From positions 1 through 38,654 of the forward strand of contig JAFAWY010000148.1 in assembly GCA_019241525.1 (NCBI GenBank): 38,654 nt of DNA, given 5' to 3'. Shown piece by piece: positions 20,039 through 27,822 of this stretch (position 1 is the stretch's first letter; every line of letters begins with the position of its first letter). The notes under the pieces are model-generated. The model searched no databases. It was not told where the DNA came from and worked only from the letters and a program-made list of their open reading frames with translations. The translations under genes and the position numbers were made by a program. The DNA is from Pseudonocardiales bacterium. GTDB lineage: Bacteria; Actinomycetota; Actinomycetes; Mycobacteriales; Pseudonocardiaceae.

Positions 20039-20856
20039 CAGGCTCGGCTGGCCATGGCTCGACCACTGACGGGTTGTCCCCGGCGGAGCTGGCGGCAACC
20101 CCGCAGCGGCATCGTGACCTGGCGCGCGGAGCGTTATTGCGCACTGACGATCTGTTGGCCGGGTACCTGCCAGGCGTGAACATCCTGCAGAGGTGCAATT
20201 TCTTCCTCCGCGCCGGGGAGATCGTCGGCATCATCGGCCCCAACGGTGCGGGCAAATCAACGCTGCTCAAAGCGATGTTCGGGCTCATCCCGGTGCGTGG
20301 CGGCACCGTGTCGTTGCGGGATACCGATGTCACGTCGGCCAAGGCCCACACGCTGGTCACCCTGGGCATGGGCTACGTGCCGCAGACCAACAATGTGTTC
20401 TCCTCGCTGACCATCGAGGAGAACATGCAGATGGGCGTGTACCTGCGGCCCCGCACCTTCACTACCAGGTTCGACTCGGTCTGTGCGCTGTTCCCACTGC
20501 TGGGACAGCGGCGCAAGACCAAAGCCGGTGCACTGTCCGGTGGCGAGCGGCAGATGGTCGCGATGGGGCGGGCGCTGATGATGCAGCCATCAGTGCTCCT
20601 GCTCGACGAGCCTTCCGCCGGATTGTCGCCGATGTTCGCCGACGAGGTATTCGTGCGCTGCAAGAAGATCAACGCCGCCGGAGTGTCCATCGTGATGGTG
20701 GAGCAGAATGCGCGGCGTTGCCTGCAGATCTGCGACCGAGGCTACGTGCTCGACCAAGGCCGCAACGCCTACACCGACACCGGCGCCGTGCTGATCAAAG
20801 ACCCCAAAGTCATCGAGCTGTATCTAGGCACGCTCAGCGGACACTCAGCGGGCTGA
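20035..20856 (+). CDS. livF: ABC transporter ATP-binding protein LivF
   Basis: Second ATPase of the importer, 273 residues, with Walker A GIIGPNGAGKSTLLK, Q-loop YVPQTNNVFSSLTIEENMQMG, signature ALSGGERQMVAMGRALM, Walker B VLLLDEPSAGLSP and H-loop-position Gln in MVEQNARR, which is normal for LivF. The first 40 residues before the ABC fold are extra compared with E. coli LivF. The GTG start overlaps the livG stop as GTGA, a sign of translational coupling. It is the last gene of the operon and convergent with the binding-protein gene, 17 bases apart. Confidence 0.94.
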   Translation: MTGSAGHGSTTDGLSPAELAATPQRHRDLARGALLRTDDLLAGYLPGVNILQRCNFFLRAGEIVGIIGPNGAGKSTLLKAMFGLIPVRGGTVSLRDTDVTSAKAHTLVTLGMGYVPQTNNVFSSLTIEENMQMGVYLRPRTFTTRFDSVCALFPLLGQRRKTKAGALSGGERQMVAMGRALMMQPSVLLLDEPSAGLSPMFADEVFVRCKKINAAGVSIVMVEQNARRCLQICDRGYVLDQGRNAYTDTGAVLIKDPKVIELYLGTLSGHSAG

Positions 20857-20859
20857 GCG
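20831..20859. terminator. Hairpin at the livF / binding-protein convergence
   Basis: CGCTCAGC (20831-20838) pairs with GCTGAGCG (20852-20859) across a 13-base loop, and an inner CTCAGC/GCTGAG pairing competes with it. It spans the livF stop codon and lies just before the end of the convergent binding-protein gene, so it may terminate transcripts from either side. There is no U-tract. The CTCAGCGGGCT core recalls the trpA-lgt hairpin. Confidence 0.4.
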
Positions 20860-20873
20860 AGGTTTATCCGATA

Positions 20874-22184
20874 TCAGCGGCCCACGATCCGGTACTGGAT
20901 GGCGGCCTCATCGATCTTGTTCTGGGGATTGAACTTCAGGACGCCGTAGGACCCTACGGCCCGTTCGCCGGCGGGGGTGAAGTCCAGCGTGCCGGTCACG
21001 CCGTCGTAGTCGGGATTACCGCCGCTGTCGATGATGTCCCGGCATTGCCGGAAGGTGGTGCACTTCTCACCGTCCTTGGTTATCCCGTTGATCTCCGAGG
21101 CGATGTCCACACCCTTGGTTGACTTCGCCCTTTCGGCGGCCAGCGCGACAATCATGACGGCGTCATAGGCCTCACCGGCATAATTAGTGTCCACGAGCTT
21201 GGGATCGTCAGCGCGAATCCGCTGCTCGAAGTTGGGCGACAGCTTGGTCATCGGGGCGGTGCCCTTCATGCCGTTGAGCAGGCCGGGCGGTAGGCCCTGA
21301 CCCAAGGCGTTGCCCATGTTGCCGTCGGTGCCGTAGACGAGTTTCTGTCCCGGGCCGATCCTCACCTCGCTCATCCGGGTCAGGATCTTTTTGGACTCGT
21401 CGAACCCGATCACCGCGATCGCATCCGGGTTGAACTGCCGGACGTCGTCGATCTCGGTGTTGTAGGACGTCGCATTGGGATCGTAGATGATCTTCTGGAT
21501 TTGGTTTTGCGGGATGCCGGCCTGCATCAGGTTGTCCACCGTGTTGTTGGCCAGGCCGCTGCCGTAAGGGTCGTTACGAGCCAGGATCGAGATGCGCTGA
21601 GCACCGTCGCCAGCCATCAACGCGGCGAGGGCCTGGGCTTGCAGCTTGTCGGGGGGAGCGGTCCGGAAGTACAGGCCCTTGTCGGGCCAGCAGGTGAATT
21701 CGTCGGAGGTGTTGGCCGGTGAGAACTCGACGACCCCCGCATTGGTGATCTTGTCGATGACCAGCTTGGTGACGCCGGACGCGGCGGCTCCGATGATCAC
21801 CTGTGCGCCCTGGTTGAGCTCACGGTCCACAGTCTGGTTGGCCGTGTCGGTCTTGTCATCACCCGAATCGCCGCGGATGTTGACGACTGGTTGGCCAAGT
21901 ACCCCGCCAGCCGCATTGATCTCTTTGATCGCCACGTCCACCGCTGCGAACTCGGGGGGGCCCAGAAAGGACAGACTGCCGGTCTCCGGGAGCAGCGTGC
22001 CGATCTTCAACGGTGCGGTACTTGGTTGCCCGCTGGGTTTGGCTTGCGCGGGTTCGCACTTCTTGGCTGCCGTCGGACCACCAGCGGCTGGAGCCTGGGC
22101 TTTCGTGTTGCTTCCGCCGCAGCCGGCCACCATGGCCAGTGCACCGAGAAGGGCCGCCGCACGGACGACGGTGCGCTGCGCCAT
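20874..22184 (-). CDS. Branched-chain amino acid-type substrate-binding lipoprotein
   Basis: The 436-residue protein is a type I periplasmic-binding-fold receptor (Peripla_BP_6, LivJ-like) for the neighbouring importer. Residues 1-22 are a lipoprotein signal ending in the lipobox MVAGC, so Cys22 would be modified by Lgt (also in this window) and hold the receptor on the outer face of the membrane. The mature part starts with a Gly/Ala/Pro-rich linker, then KIGTLLPETGSLSFLGPPEFAAVDVAIKEIN, with VVNIRGDSGDDKTDTANQTV, ISILARNDPYGSGLANN and GEAYDAVMIVALAAERAKS. ATG is preceded by AAGGAGG at five bases. It has its own promoter, opposite to livHMGF. The ligand could be amino acids or related compounds. 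Confidence 0.92.
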   Translation of the reverse strand: MAQRTVVRAAALLGALAMVAGCGGSNTKAQAPAAGGPTAAKKCEPAQAKPSGQPSTAPLKIGTLLPETGSLSFLGPPEFAAVDVAIKEINAAGGVLGQPVVNIRGDSGDDKTDTANQTVDRELNQGAQVIIGAAASGVTKLVIDKITNAGVVEFSPANTSDEFTCWPDKGLYFRTAPPDKLQAQALAALMAGDGAQRISILARNDPYGSGLANNTVDNLMQAGIPQNQIQKIIYDPNATSYNTEIDDVRQFNPDAIAVIGFDESKKILTRMSEVRIGPGQKLVYGTDGNMGNALGQGLPPGLLNGMKGTAPMTKLSPNFEQRIRADDPKLVDTNYAGEAYDAVMIVALAAERAKSTKGVDIASEINGITKDGEKCTTFRQCRDIIDSGGNPDYDGVTGTLDFTPAGERAVGSYGVLKFNPQNKIDEAAIQYRIVGR

Positions 22185-22346
22185 GCCTGCCTCCTTCGCG
22201 AACAGACACCGGTTGCGGGGCAGCCGTGAAGCAGTGCCCCGCGAGGTGATCGTCAGACGGTAATGCCGCCAGTGCCCGATAGGCAGGATCGAACGGCTGT
22301 CGTGACGAAGATGTGATGCTCGAAAGATGTGCGGCGCTGGCGACGC

Positions 22347-22970
22347 TCAGGACAGGCTTTCCAGGATGGCTTGAGCCACCGCCTTCATCGTGGTGCGGCG
22401 GTCCATCGCGCTGCGCTGTATCCAGCGGAAGGCCTCGGGCTCGGTGAGTCCGTGGCGAGCCATCAGCAGGCCTTTCGCGCGCTCGACCGTTTTGCGGGTC
22501 TCCAACCGGTCGGCCAGCCCCGCTACTTCGTTCTCGAGTGCAACCAGCTCGCGAAAACGAGAAACCGCAAGCTCCACTGCGGGCATCAGGTCCTTGCGGC
22601 CGAACGGCTTCACCAGGTATGCCATCGCACCGGCGTCACGGGCCCGCTCGACCAGGTCACGCTGGCTGAACGCGGTGAGGATCACCACTGGAGCGATGCG
22701 GCGCTCCGCGATGATCGAGGCTGCGTCGATGCCGTCCATCTTCGGCATCTTCACGTCCATGATCACTAGATCGGGGCGTAGCGCGTCGGCCTGCTCGACG
22801 GCCTGCTGCCCGTCCGCGGCCTCACCGACTACGAGATAACCCTCCTCGGAGAGCATCTCGATCAAGTCCAGCCGGATCAGCGCCTCATCCTCGGCGACCA
22901 GCACCCGGTGCCCGATCGCTGATTGCTCCGGCTCGGTGGCTACTCCACTTGGGTTGGCCTGGTGGTTCAC
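22347..22970 (-). CDS. pdtaR: PdtaR-like response regulator with ANTAR RNA-binding domain
   Basis: The 207-residue protein has a receiver domain (RVLVAEDEALIRLDLIEML, phospho-acceptor Asp about 72 in LVIMDVKMP, ILTAFSQRDLVERARDAGAMAYLVKPFG) followed by an ANTAR domain (LADRLETRKTVERAKGLLMARHGLTEPEAFRWIQ, given here by its key parts ERAKGLLM and RRTTMKAVA). ANTAR proteins bind paired hairpins in mRNA leaders and prevent termination. It closely matches what I remember of mycobacterial PdtaR (Rv1626), which is phosphorylated by the kinase PdtaS encoded elsewhere. The GTG start has GGAG nine bases upstream and gives the family length; the frame extends to 23117 without similarity. Confidence 0.92.
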   Translation of the reverse strand: MNHQANPSGVATEPEQSAIGHRVLVAEDEALIRLDLIEMLSEEGYLVVGEAADGQQAVEQADALRPDLVIMDVKMPKMDGIDAASIIAERRIAPVVILTAFSQRDLVERARDAGAMAYLVKPFGRKDLMPAVELAVSRFRELVALENEVAGLADRLETRKTVERAKGLLMARHGLTEPEAFRWIQRSAMDRRTTMKAVAQAILESLS

Positions 22971-23151
22971 GCCTGGAATCTCCGTTCCTCGCGGATGCAC
23001 CCTGCTACCTGGCACGATAGCGATGTCGGGAGGCGGACGGGGTCGTTTGTGGCGAGCCTGGACAGTGATCTCGCCAACACAACCGGACGCTTGCCCCGGC
23101 CGCACCGGCTTCAGCAACGACGCTGCGCAAGCCCCGGTGCGCCCGCGCTGC

Positions 23152-23157
23152 TAACAT
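23152..23157 (+). promoter_or_regulatory. Possible -10 element of the tRNA-Leu gene
   Basis: TAACAT fits the TANNNT consensus and ends 26 bases before the mature tRNA 5' end, leaving a short leader for RNase P. No convincing -35 box is seen 17 bases upstream, so the call is tentative. Confidence 0.3.
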
Positions 23158-23183
23158 GCGGATTGCTTCACGGTGAGTGTGCT

Positions 23184-23267
23184 GCCGGGGTGGCGGAATA
23201 GGCATACGCGGACGCCTCAAAAGCGTCTGTCCTGACGGACATGCGGGTTCGAGTCCCGCTCCCGGCA
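23184..23267 (+). tRNA. tRNA-Leu (anticodon CAA)
   Basis: The 84-base sequence folds as a class II tRNA: acceptor GCCGGGG/TCCCGGC with one G-U pair, D arm containing GGCGG, anticodon stem GACGC/GCGTC with loop CTCAAAA (anticodon CAA, reading UUG), a long variable arm GTCCTGACGGAC, and T arm GCGGG-TTCGAGT-CCCGC. The discriminator base is A. The CCA end is not encoded (ACA follows), as is common in actinobacteria. It stands alone between pdtaR and the STAS gene. Confidence 0.96.
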
Positions 23268-23287
23268 CAGTGCGTTAGACGCGTGCG

Positions 23288-23683
23288 TCACACGGCGTTG
23301 CTCAGCGCGTCGCGCACGCTATCGGCGAAAGTGAAGCACGGAATCAGTCCGGTAACTGTCAAGGCGAGGTTGGCGGCGCGGGAGTGAGACACCAACCACA
23401 GGTCGCGGCCTTGGCCGGTGGCAAATTCGTTGGCCTCAAACAGGACAGACAAGCCGGCAGAACCCAGGAAACGTACCCCATCAAGATCCACTACCACGAC
23501 CTGCGCCGCGGTTAGCTGCGCAGTCAAGCAGTCAGCCAGGTCCGGGGCAGTCACCACGTCAATCTCGCCGGTGACGCTGACGATGCGGGCATCAGGACCG
23601 TGCTCGGCCACCCGTAGACCCATGATGTCTGCCGAGGGAAGGGCACTACTCACGGTCCCAACGTTAGGACAGAGGAGACGCAT
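23288..23683 (-). CDS. STAS domain anti-sigma factor antagonist
   Basis: This small cytosolic protein (about 131 residues) has one STAS domain: RIVSVTGEIDVVTAPDLADCL, VVVVDLDGVRFLGSAGLSVLFEANE, then a C-terminal LTGLIPCF-like helix region. The serine in FLGSAGL is the position phosphorylated by anti-sigma kinases in SpoIIAA/RsbV-type antagonists. It would release a sigma factor by binding the unphosphorylated or partner-specific anti-sigma factor, but no anti-sigma or sigma gene is nearby. I start at the ATG with GGGGGA five bases upstream. An in-frame GTG at 23653 is a fair alternative. It is convergent with the tRNA gene. Confidence 0.88.
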   Translation of the reverse strand: MRLLCPNVGTVSSALPSADIMGLRVAEHGPDARIVSVTGEIDVVTAPDLADCLTAQLTAAQVVVVDLDGVRFLGSAGLSVLFEANEFATGQGRDLWLVSHSRAANLALTVTGLIPCFTFADSVRDALSNAV

Positions 23684-24248
23684 GGGTTCCCCCGGGTGCG
23701 GCAACCATCGGTAAACGGTGCTATTTCGTCGGTGTGCGGTAGCCGATGGCTGGAGTGATCCAGTGACTGGCTAGTGCCCGAGCCCGAAACCCGACCCCGC
23801 GCGCCGCGAGAAGATGGTGTGGAGCGGCCGCCTGACGGGCACCGCGGTCGCCGGCAGGTCCGGGGTGGCGTTCAGCGGCTACCTCGAACCAGAATTTCAC
23901 ATCAATTTTGGCTGAACTTTATCGTCAGATGACATCTGTAGAGATGCCGTATGATCGATTACAGACACGATGAGATGTGTGTGACGATCGTTACCGGTGG
24001 TGGCGGCTTGCGGGCTATCGTGGCCTCGGTTACGTTCTATCGTTGTGGGGCTGAAGCATGCGCTTATGAGATTTCATCGCGACGATGTAGCCGGTGGTGA
24101 ATCGTCGACCTGATTCGCTGGCGCAGCATAGAGTAACTGCTGATTTTGGGGGATTTTGTCTGCAATGATCTGTGCAGCTGCAATGTGACTCTGCGCTGAT
24201 GTGGCGGTAATCACCGAGCACGGGCGAAGTCCCGTCACGGGAGGACCT
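23684..24248. other. 565-bp lower-GC intergenic leader region
   Basis: No convincing gene is seen on either strand. The part from about 23890 to 24210 is clearly less GC-rich than its neighbours. It holds an odd 13-bp palindrome CAGATG-A-CATCTG (23927-23939) followed by a second CATCT/AGATG pairing, a 10-bp perfect palindrome TGCAGCTGCA (24173-24182) flanked by two CTGCAATG direct repeats, and recurrent TATCGT words. Its 3' end carries the hairpins described in the next entry. It must contain the promoters of the divergent STAS gene and of the small gene at 24249. A long structured leader or an unannotated small RNA is possible. Confidence 0.5.
24205..24244 (+). promoter_or_regulatory. Mutually exclusive hairpins over a Shine-Dalgarno sequence
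   Basis: CGGT-AATC-ACCG is followed by ACGGG (24220-24224) pairing with CCCGT (24231-24235). The same CCCG (24231-24234) can instead pair with CGGG (24238-24241), which covers the first bases of the Shine-Dalgarno GGGAGG (24239-24244). The two stems cannot coexist, an arrangement typical of translational switches. Stems are short (four to five pairs), so this could be chance in GC-rich DNA. Confidence 0.3.
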
Positions 24249-24533
24249 ATGAAACGTGATGAGCAGAGTGCGGGCCGCGTCGCGCGCGCCGACCACTGGG
24301 TGTATCTGGACCGGTGGTGGGCGCAACGGCTCGGTGTGAAGAAAACGGCAGGTATATATCGGATCCGGAGCCGGGAATTGGCGCGCCGGCTTTCCCGGGA
24401 AAGGTTGGGAGTGGACGCGGCGGGAACAGTATTTGCATACGGCGGCGGAGCCCTGGTGGATAGCACCAATCGACAGAAATGGTCTAAGCTGGCACACGAA
24501 ACGGCTGCGCCCCAGCGTCGCGTACGGTATTAG
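24249..24533 (+). CDS. Hypothetical 94-residue basic protein
   Basis: I do not recognise this protein. It starts MKRDEQSAGRVARADHWVYL and is rich in Arg and Trp, with DRWWAQRLGVKK, RSRELARRLSRERLGVD and a closing AAPQRRVRY; there is no signal peptide or membrane segment. Evidence for it being real is the excellent Shine-Dalgarno GGGAGG, five bases before the ATG. Against it, third-position GC is lower than in neighbouring genes, and it uses codons such as ATA and AGG that the window otherwise avoids. A basic nucleic-acid-binding or regulatory role is only a guess. It is convergent with the primase-polymerase gene (16 bases between ends). Confidence 0.5.
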   Translation: MKRDEQSAGRVARADHWVYLDRWWAQRLGVKKTAGIYRIRSRELARRLSRERLGVDAAGTVFAYGGGALVDSTNRQKWSKLAHETAAPQRRVRY

Positions 24534-24549
24534 AGGGCCTATGTGGCGG

Positions 24550-25506
24550 TTACTGTCGGCGGGCACGGGCACGTCGCTTTCCCTCGTGCATCGCCTGTAC
24601 TCGGGCAACCGGAATTGCGTGACCTTCCTCGACCAAGTCAGCGGGTAGCAGCTGCGGTTTGGGCATGCAGGCGTGCCACGGGTCAGCGTTCGCTAAGAGC
24701 TTGACCGCGGTGCTGATGGTGAAGTCGTCCGGGACAACACGATCAAGGTCGTCCCACGTCACCGGGAAGGACACCGGTAGGCGGGGACGGGCGCGCGGGC
24801 TGTAGACAGCAACGACGGTCGCGCCGCCGGAGCGGGTGGAATCTAAAAACACTCTGTTGTGGCGGTCCTCACGAATGAACGCAGTGGTCGCGATGTCGGG
24901 GTCGAGTTGCTCGGAGCGCTTGGCCAGAGCCCTTGTTGCAGCCGCTGCGTCGTCGATCTCCACGTGGTCGTCAAGTGGCACGAATACGTGCAGGCCCTTG
25001 CTGCCGCTGGTCTTGACCGCCCCGGCCAGGCCGGCGTCAGCCAGGGCCTGCCGCACTAGCCGGGCCGCCCGGACTGTGTGGGAAAAGGTCGTTCCGGCTG
25101 GCGGGTCGAGGTCAAGCACGAGGTGAGTCATGTGGTTCGTGCCGGCGCAGACCAACGTTGGGTGGTACTCGACAGCACGCTGGTTGGCCAACCAGAGCAA
25201 CGTGCGCCTGTCGTCGCACAACGCGTATGTCACGTCGCGCCGGGATGCCTCAGCCCATACGGTCGTTCTCCGCACCCAGTCCGGGGTGTATTTCGGCAGG
25301 TTTTTCTGCATAAACGGCTGCTGGCCTGGCCGGACGCGGATGACTGACAATGGCCGGTCGCGAAGCGCGGGCAAGATATGGTCATTGATGGCGTCGAGGT
25401 AGTCCACCAGGTGCCGTTTGCTCGCCTCCGCGCCGTGGAACAGAGGCTGGTCCAGGTTGGTCAGCCGCACCCCGGCGCGAAATTCCTCGGTGTTCTCGCG
25501 GCTCAC
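24550..25506 (-). CDS. Stand-alone LigD-type primase-polymerase (PolDom)
   Basis: The 318-residue protein is an archaeo-eukaryotic primase superfamily polymerase like the polymerase domain of LigD, without ligase or nuclease domains. Key motifs: HLVDYLDAINDHILPAL and KNLPKYTPDWVRR near the N-terminus, catalytic LVLDLDPP (DxD), TSGSKGLHVFVPL (SxH-type motif), and REDRHNRVFLDSTRSGG with PRARP. Such enzymes fill gaps or add ribonucleotides during double-strand break repair with Ku and LigD; mycobacteria have similar stand-alone copies (Rv0269c, Rv3730c). No ku or ligase gene is in the window. The GTG start has no clear Shine-Dalgarno. Confidence 0.9.
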   Translation of the reverse strand: MSRENTEEFRAGVRLTNLDQPLFHGAEASKRHLVDYLDAINDHILPALRDRPLSVIRVRPGQQPFMQKNLPKYTPDWVRRTTVWAEASRRDVTYALCDDRRTLLWLANQRAVEYHPTLVCAGTNHMTHLVLDLDPPAGTTFSHTVRAARLVRQALADAGLAGAVKTSGSKGLHVFVPLDDHVEIDDAAAATRALAKRSEQLDPDIATTAFIREDRHNRVFLDSTRSGGATVVAVYSPRARPRLPVSFPVTWDDLDRVVPDDFTISTAVKLLANADPWHACMPKPQLLPADLVEEGHAIPVARVQAMHEGKRRARARRQ

Positions 25507-25714
25507 CGGCGCCGCCAGTGGTGCCTACTTGGCGGCATCCGTCCTCCTGGTTTGCTGCTCAAAACTCAGATGCGCTTCTCCGGGTCCGGCGCCGGCCCTG
25601 TCGAGCTCCTCCTACCACTTTTGTGCTGCGGCGGCCAGATGGCACAGCACCATTCCCGCCTTGCAGGGCTTTGGAGAGCTTCCCACCCGGTACAGTCGCC
25701 GCGGTGATCGTGCG

Positions 25715-26374
25715 GTGACCGGCGTCAGGCCCCAGCGACAACCGTTGGACCTGCGACAGGTAGACGAGTATTCGTGCTTGACCTGCGTCGTTGCGAACCT
25801 TCTCTACATGTGGGAAATCATCGACATCCCAGACACATGGTGGGTTGATCGTGAGATCGGTCGCCAGCCAGGCCGCGCAGCGCAGCGAGATCGAGCCAGG
25901 CGTTTGCTGCTCGAGCAAGGTTTATCCCTCGAACTGGTGTGTGCCTACCAGCCTGAGCGGTTTCTGAGCGAGGGCGTCGATTATCTCCGGCGTTACTACA
26001 GTCAGGATTGGGACAGGTCGTGGGATCAGTACTGGTCGACCCCTCGGCTCGAGCGGCATCGTCGCGAGTGTGTCGCGGCGTATGAGTTGAGGACCTTCGG
26101 TGACAGGATGCAGGTTGAGTACCGTCAGCCCACGCTCGCCGACGTCACCGACGCCCTGGATCGCGGCTGCCTCGTATGGATCTCAGTGGACAACGGCTTT
26201 GGCGAGGTCGACTGCCACGCTGTGCTGGTCTATGACCAGCGCGGCAATACGTTCGACATCTACTCGCCGGAGATCTCACGCCACGGCCTACGGCAATACC
26301 GCCGTAGGCGGCTGGACAAGGCGTGGCTGCGTACCGAGGGCATGACCGCCGTGCGTCGTACTACGGCTCGATAA
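25715..26374 (+). CDS. C39-like cysteine peptidase family protein
   Basis: This 219-residue protein looks like a papain-fold peptidase of the C39/C39_2 type. QVDEYSCLTCVVANLLYMW has the nucleophile-region Cys followed by a hydrophobic helix, DCHAVLVYDQ has the catalytic His, and NTFDIYSPE supplies the expected third-residue region (Asp or Asn) on the next strand. There is no signal peptide, so it is probably cytosolic. The usual Gln before the Cys would be the Q of RQVDEYSC. The start is the GTG of MTGVRPQR; the frame extends upstream without similarity. TACAGT at 25691-25696 may be its -10. It is divergent from the primase-polymerase gene. Substrate unknown; a ligand-binding, inactive homologue is possible. 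Confidence 0.7.
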   Translation: MTGVRPQRQPLDLRQVDEYSCLTCVVANLLYMWEIIDIPDTWWVDREIGRQPGRAAQRDRARRLLLEQGLSLELVCAYQPERFLSEGVDYLRRYYSQDWDRSWDQYWSTPRLERHRRECVAAYELRTFGDRMQVEYRQPTLADVTDALDRGCLVWISVDNGFGEVDCHAVLVYDQRGNTFDIYSPEISRHGLRQYRRRRLDKAWLRTEGMTAVRRTTAR

Positions 26375-26554
26375 TTTTCAACTCGTCAGGCTAACTGCGG
26401 TCCCGGCTATTCGATGGACGACATGCCGGCGGCTTCCGATGCGTTACCGGCAACGGTAGTGGTCATGCTCACACGATGACCCATGATGACCAGGCACACC
26501 ACCTTGGCTACCGCGTCGTTGTTGACTCGGGATCACGCGGTGGGAGGAATCGGT

Positions 26555-27805
26555 GTGAGAGGGATAGCCAGGTTGAGTGGCTGGTGGTGGCGTTCGCCCC
26601 AACGTTTGCTCGGTGCAGGGATTGCGGCAATCGTGGTGGTCAGTGCCGGAATCACGGTGGCATTTAGCCCAATGGCCCACGGCCAGGTGCCGGCACGGTC
26701 AATCCGGTCGGCGCAGCCGGTTGGGTCAGATGCGCCGGGAGTGCCCATCGTGTCGCCGGAGATCGTCACGCAACCGAGCGACGGAGCCGCCGAGGTCAAC
26801 CCCCTCGCGCTCGTGCGCGTGTCGGTTACTCATGGCGTCCTCGACAAAGTGTCGCTGACCAGTTCTGACGGCAAGGTCGTGACCGGACAGTTCTCCTCGG
26901 ACCGATCAACTTGGACGACTAACGAACCTCTGGGATATTCGAAGACCTATACCTGGTCGGGCGCGGCCACGGGAATCGATCGTTTGCCGCGCGAAATCAC
27001 CGGTTCATTCCAGACCGTGGTTCCGGATCGTTTGATCAGTGGTCAGCTCAACGTTGCTGATAACGCTACTTACGGCATTGCTATGCCGATTGCGCTGACG
27101 TTCAGTTCCCGTGTCACTGATAAAGCAGCGGTGCAACGCGCTCTGTCGGTACAGCTGTCGGTACCCACTGAGGGATCGTGGGCGTGGCTGAATGACACGA
27201 CGGTACATTGGCGTCCGAAGACCTACTTCGCACCCAATACCCACGTTACCGTGAGCGGGAAGCTTTACGGATTGGCCATGGGTGGCGGCGCCTTCGGCCG
27301 GCGAGACATCGCATCTAGTTTTACTATCGGTCGCTCGTATGTGCTGCGGGGCGATACCCGTAGTCACCGGCTACTGGCCTACGCCAACGGGGCTCAAATT
27401 GCCGATTATCCGGCCAGTTACGGGCTGGACTCCGACCCTGGTCGGACCACGCACAGCGGTACCCACGTCGTCATGAGCAAGTCTCCGGTCTTCTACATGA
27501 GCAACCCGAAATATCATTACGAGAACGTTGAAGCGCGGTCAGCGGTGCGGATCTCCAGCAATGGTGAATTCATCCATGCGGCGCCGTGGTCGGTAGCGCA
27601 GCAGGGCCGGGAAAATGTCTCGCACGGTTGCATCAACCTTTCCCCGGCCAACGCGGAGGCGGTATACAACGCCGTTTTGCCGGGCGACCCCGTCGAGGTC
27701 ACTGGCTCCTCCCGACAATTAGGGGCCAGGGACGGCGACTACTACGACTGGACCATTTCCTGGCGGGCCTGGCTCGCTAAGTCCGCCGTGGCGCCGGCCA
27801 GCTAG
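26555..27805 (+). CDS. L,D-transpeptidase with Ig-like domains
   Basis: L,D-transpeptidases make 3-3 peptidoglycan cross-links, dominant in actinobacterial walls. The 416-residue protein has one N-terminal membrane segment (about 18-38, AGIAAIVVVSAGITVAF), no lipobox, two Ig-like regions (about 68-155 and 158-260, as in LdtMt2), and a YkuD catalytic domain. The catalytic motif is HAAPWS (about His341) and SHGCINL with nucleophile Cys359, followed by a C-terminal Trp-rich subdomain (YYDWTISWRAW). I start at the GTG with GGGAGG seven bases upstream; ATG at 26483 is in frame but unsupported. It is convergent with the Hsp70-like gene. Confidence 0.93.
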   Translation: MRGIARLSGWWWRSPQRLLGAGIAAIVVVSAGITVAFSPMAHGQVPARSIRSAQPVGSDAPGVPIVSPEIVTQPSDGAAEVNPLALVRVSVTHGVLDKVSLTSSDGKVVTGQFSSDRSTWTTNEPLGYSKTYTWSGAATGIDRLPREITGSFQTVVPDRLISGQLNVADNATYGIAMPIALTFSSRVTDKAAVQRALSVQLSVPTEGSWAWLNDTTVHWRPKTYFAPNTHVTVSGKLYGLAMGGGAFGRRDIASSFTIGRSYVLRGDTRSHRLLAYANGAQIADYPASYGLDSDPGRTTHSGTHVVMSKSPVFYMSNPKYHYENVEARSAVRISSNGEFIHAAPWSVAQQGRENVSHGCINLSPANAEAVYNAVLPGDPVEVTGSSRQLGARDGDYYDWTISWRAWLAKSAVAPAS

Positions 27806-27822
27806 CGAAGAAAGCGCGCAGC

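Noticed and set aside
23005-23268. Minus-strand frame across the tRNA gene
   Set aside because: It is the antisense of tRNA-Leu and its flank, without coding character.
24030-24608. Minus-strand open frame of 192 codons over the small gene
   Set aside because: Composition is rich in Cys, His, Pro and Ser with no domain pattern; the opposite strand has a better start with a strong Shine-Dalgarno.
25715-26374. Bacteriocin maturation peptidase
   Set aside because: There is no ABC exporter domain, no membrane segment and no precursor-like small gene with a double-glycine leader beside it.
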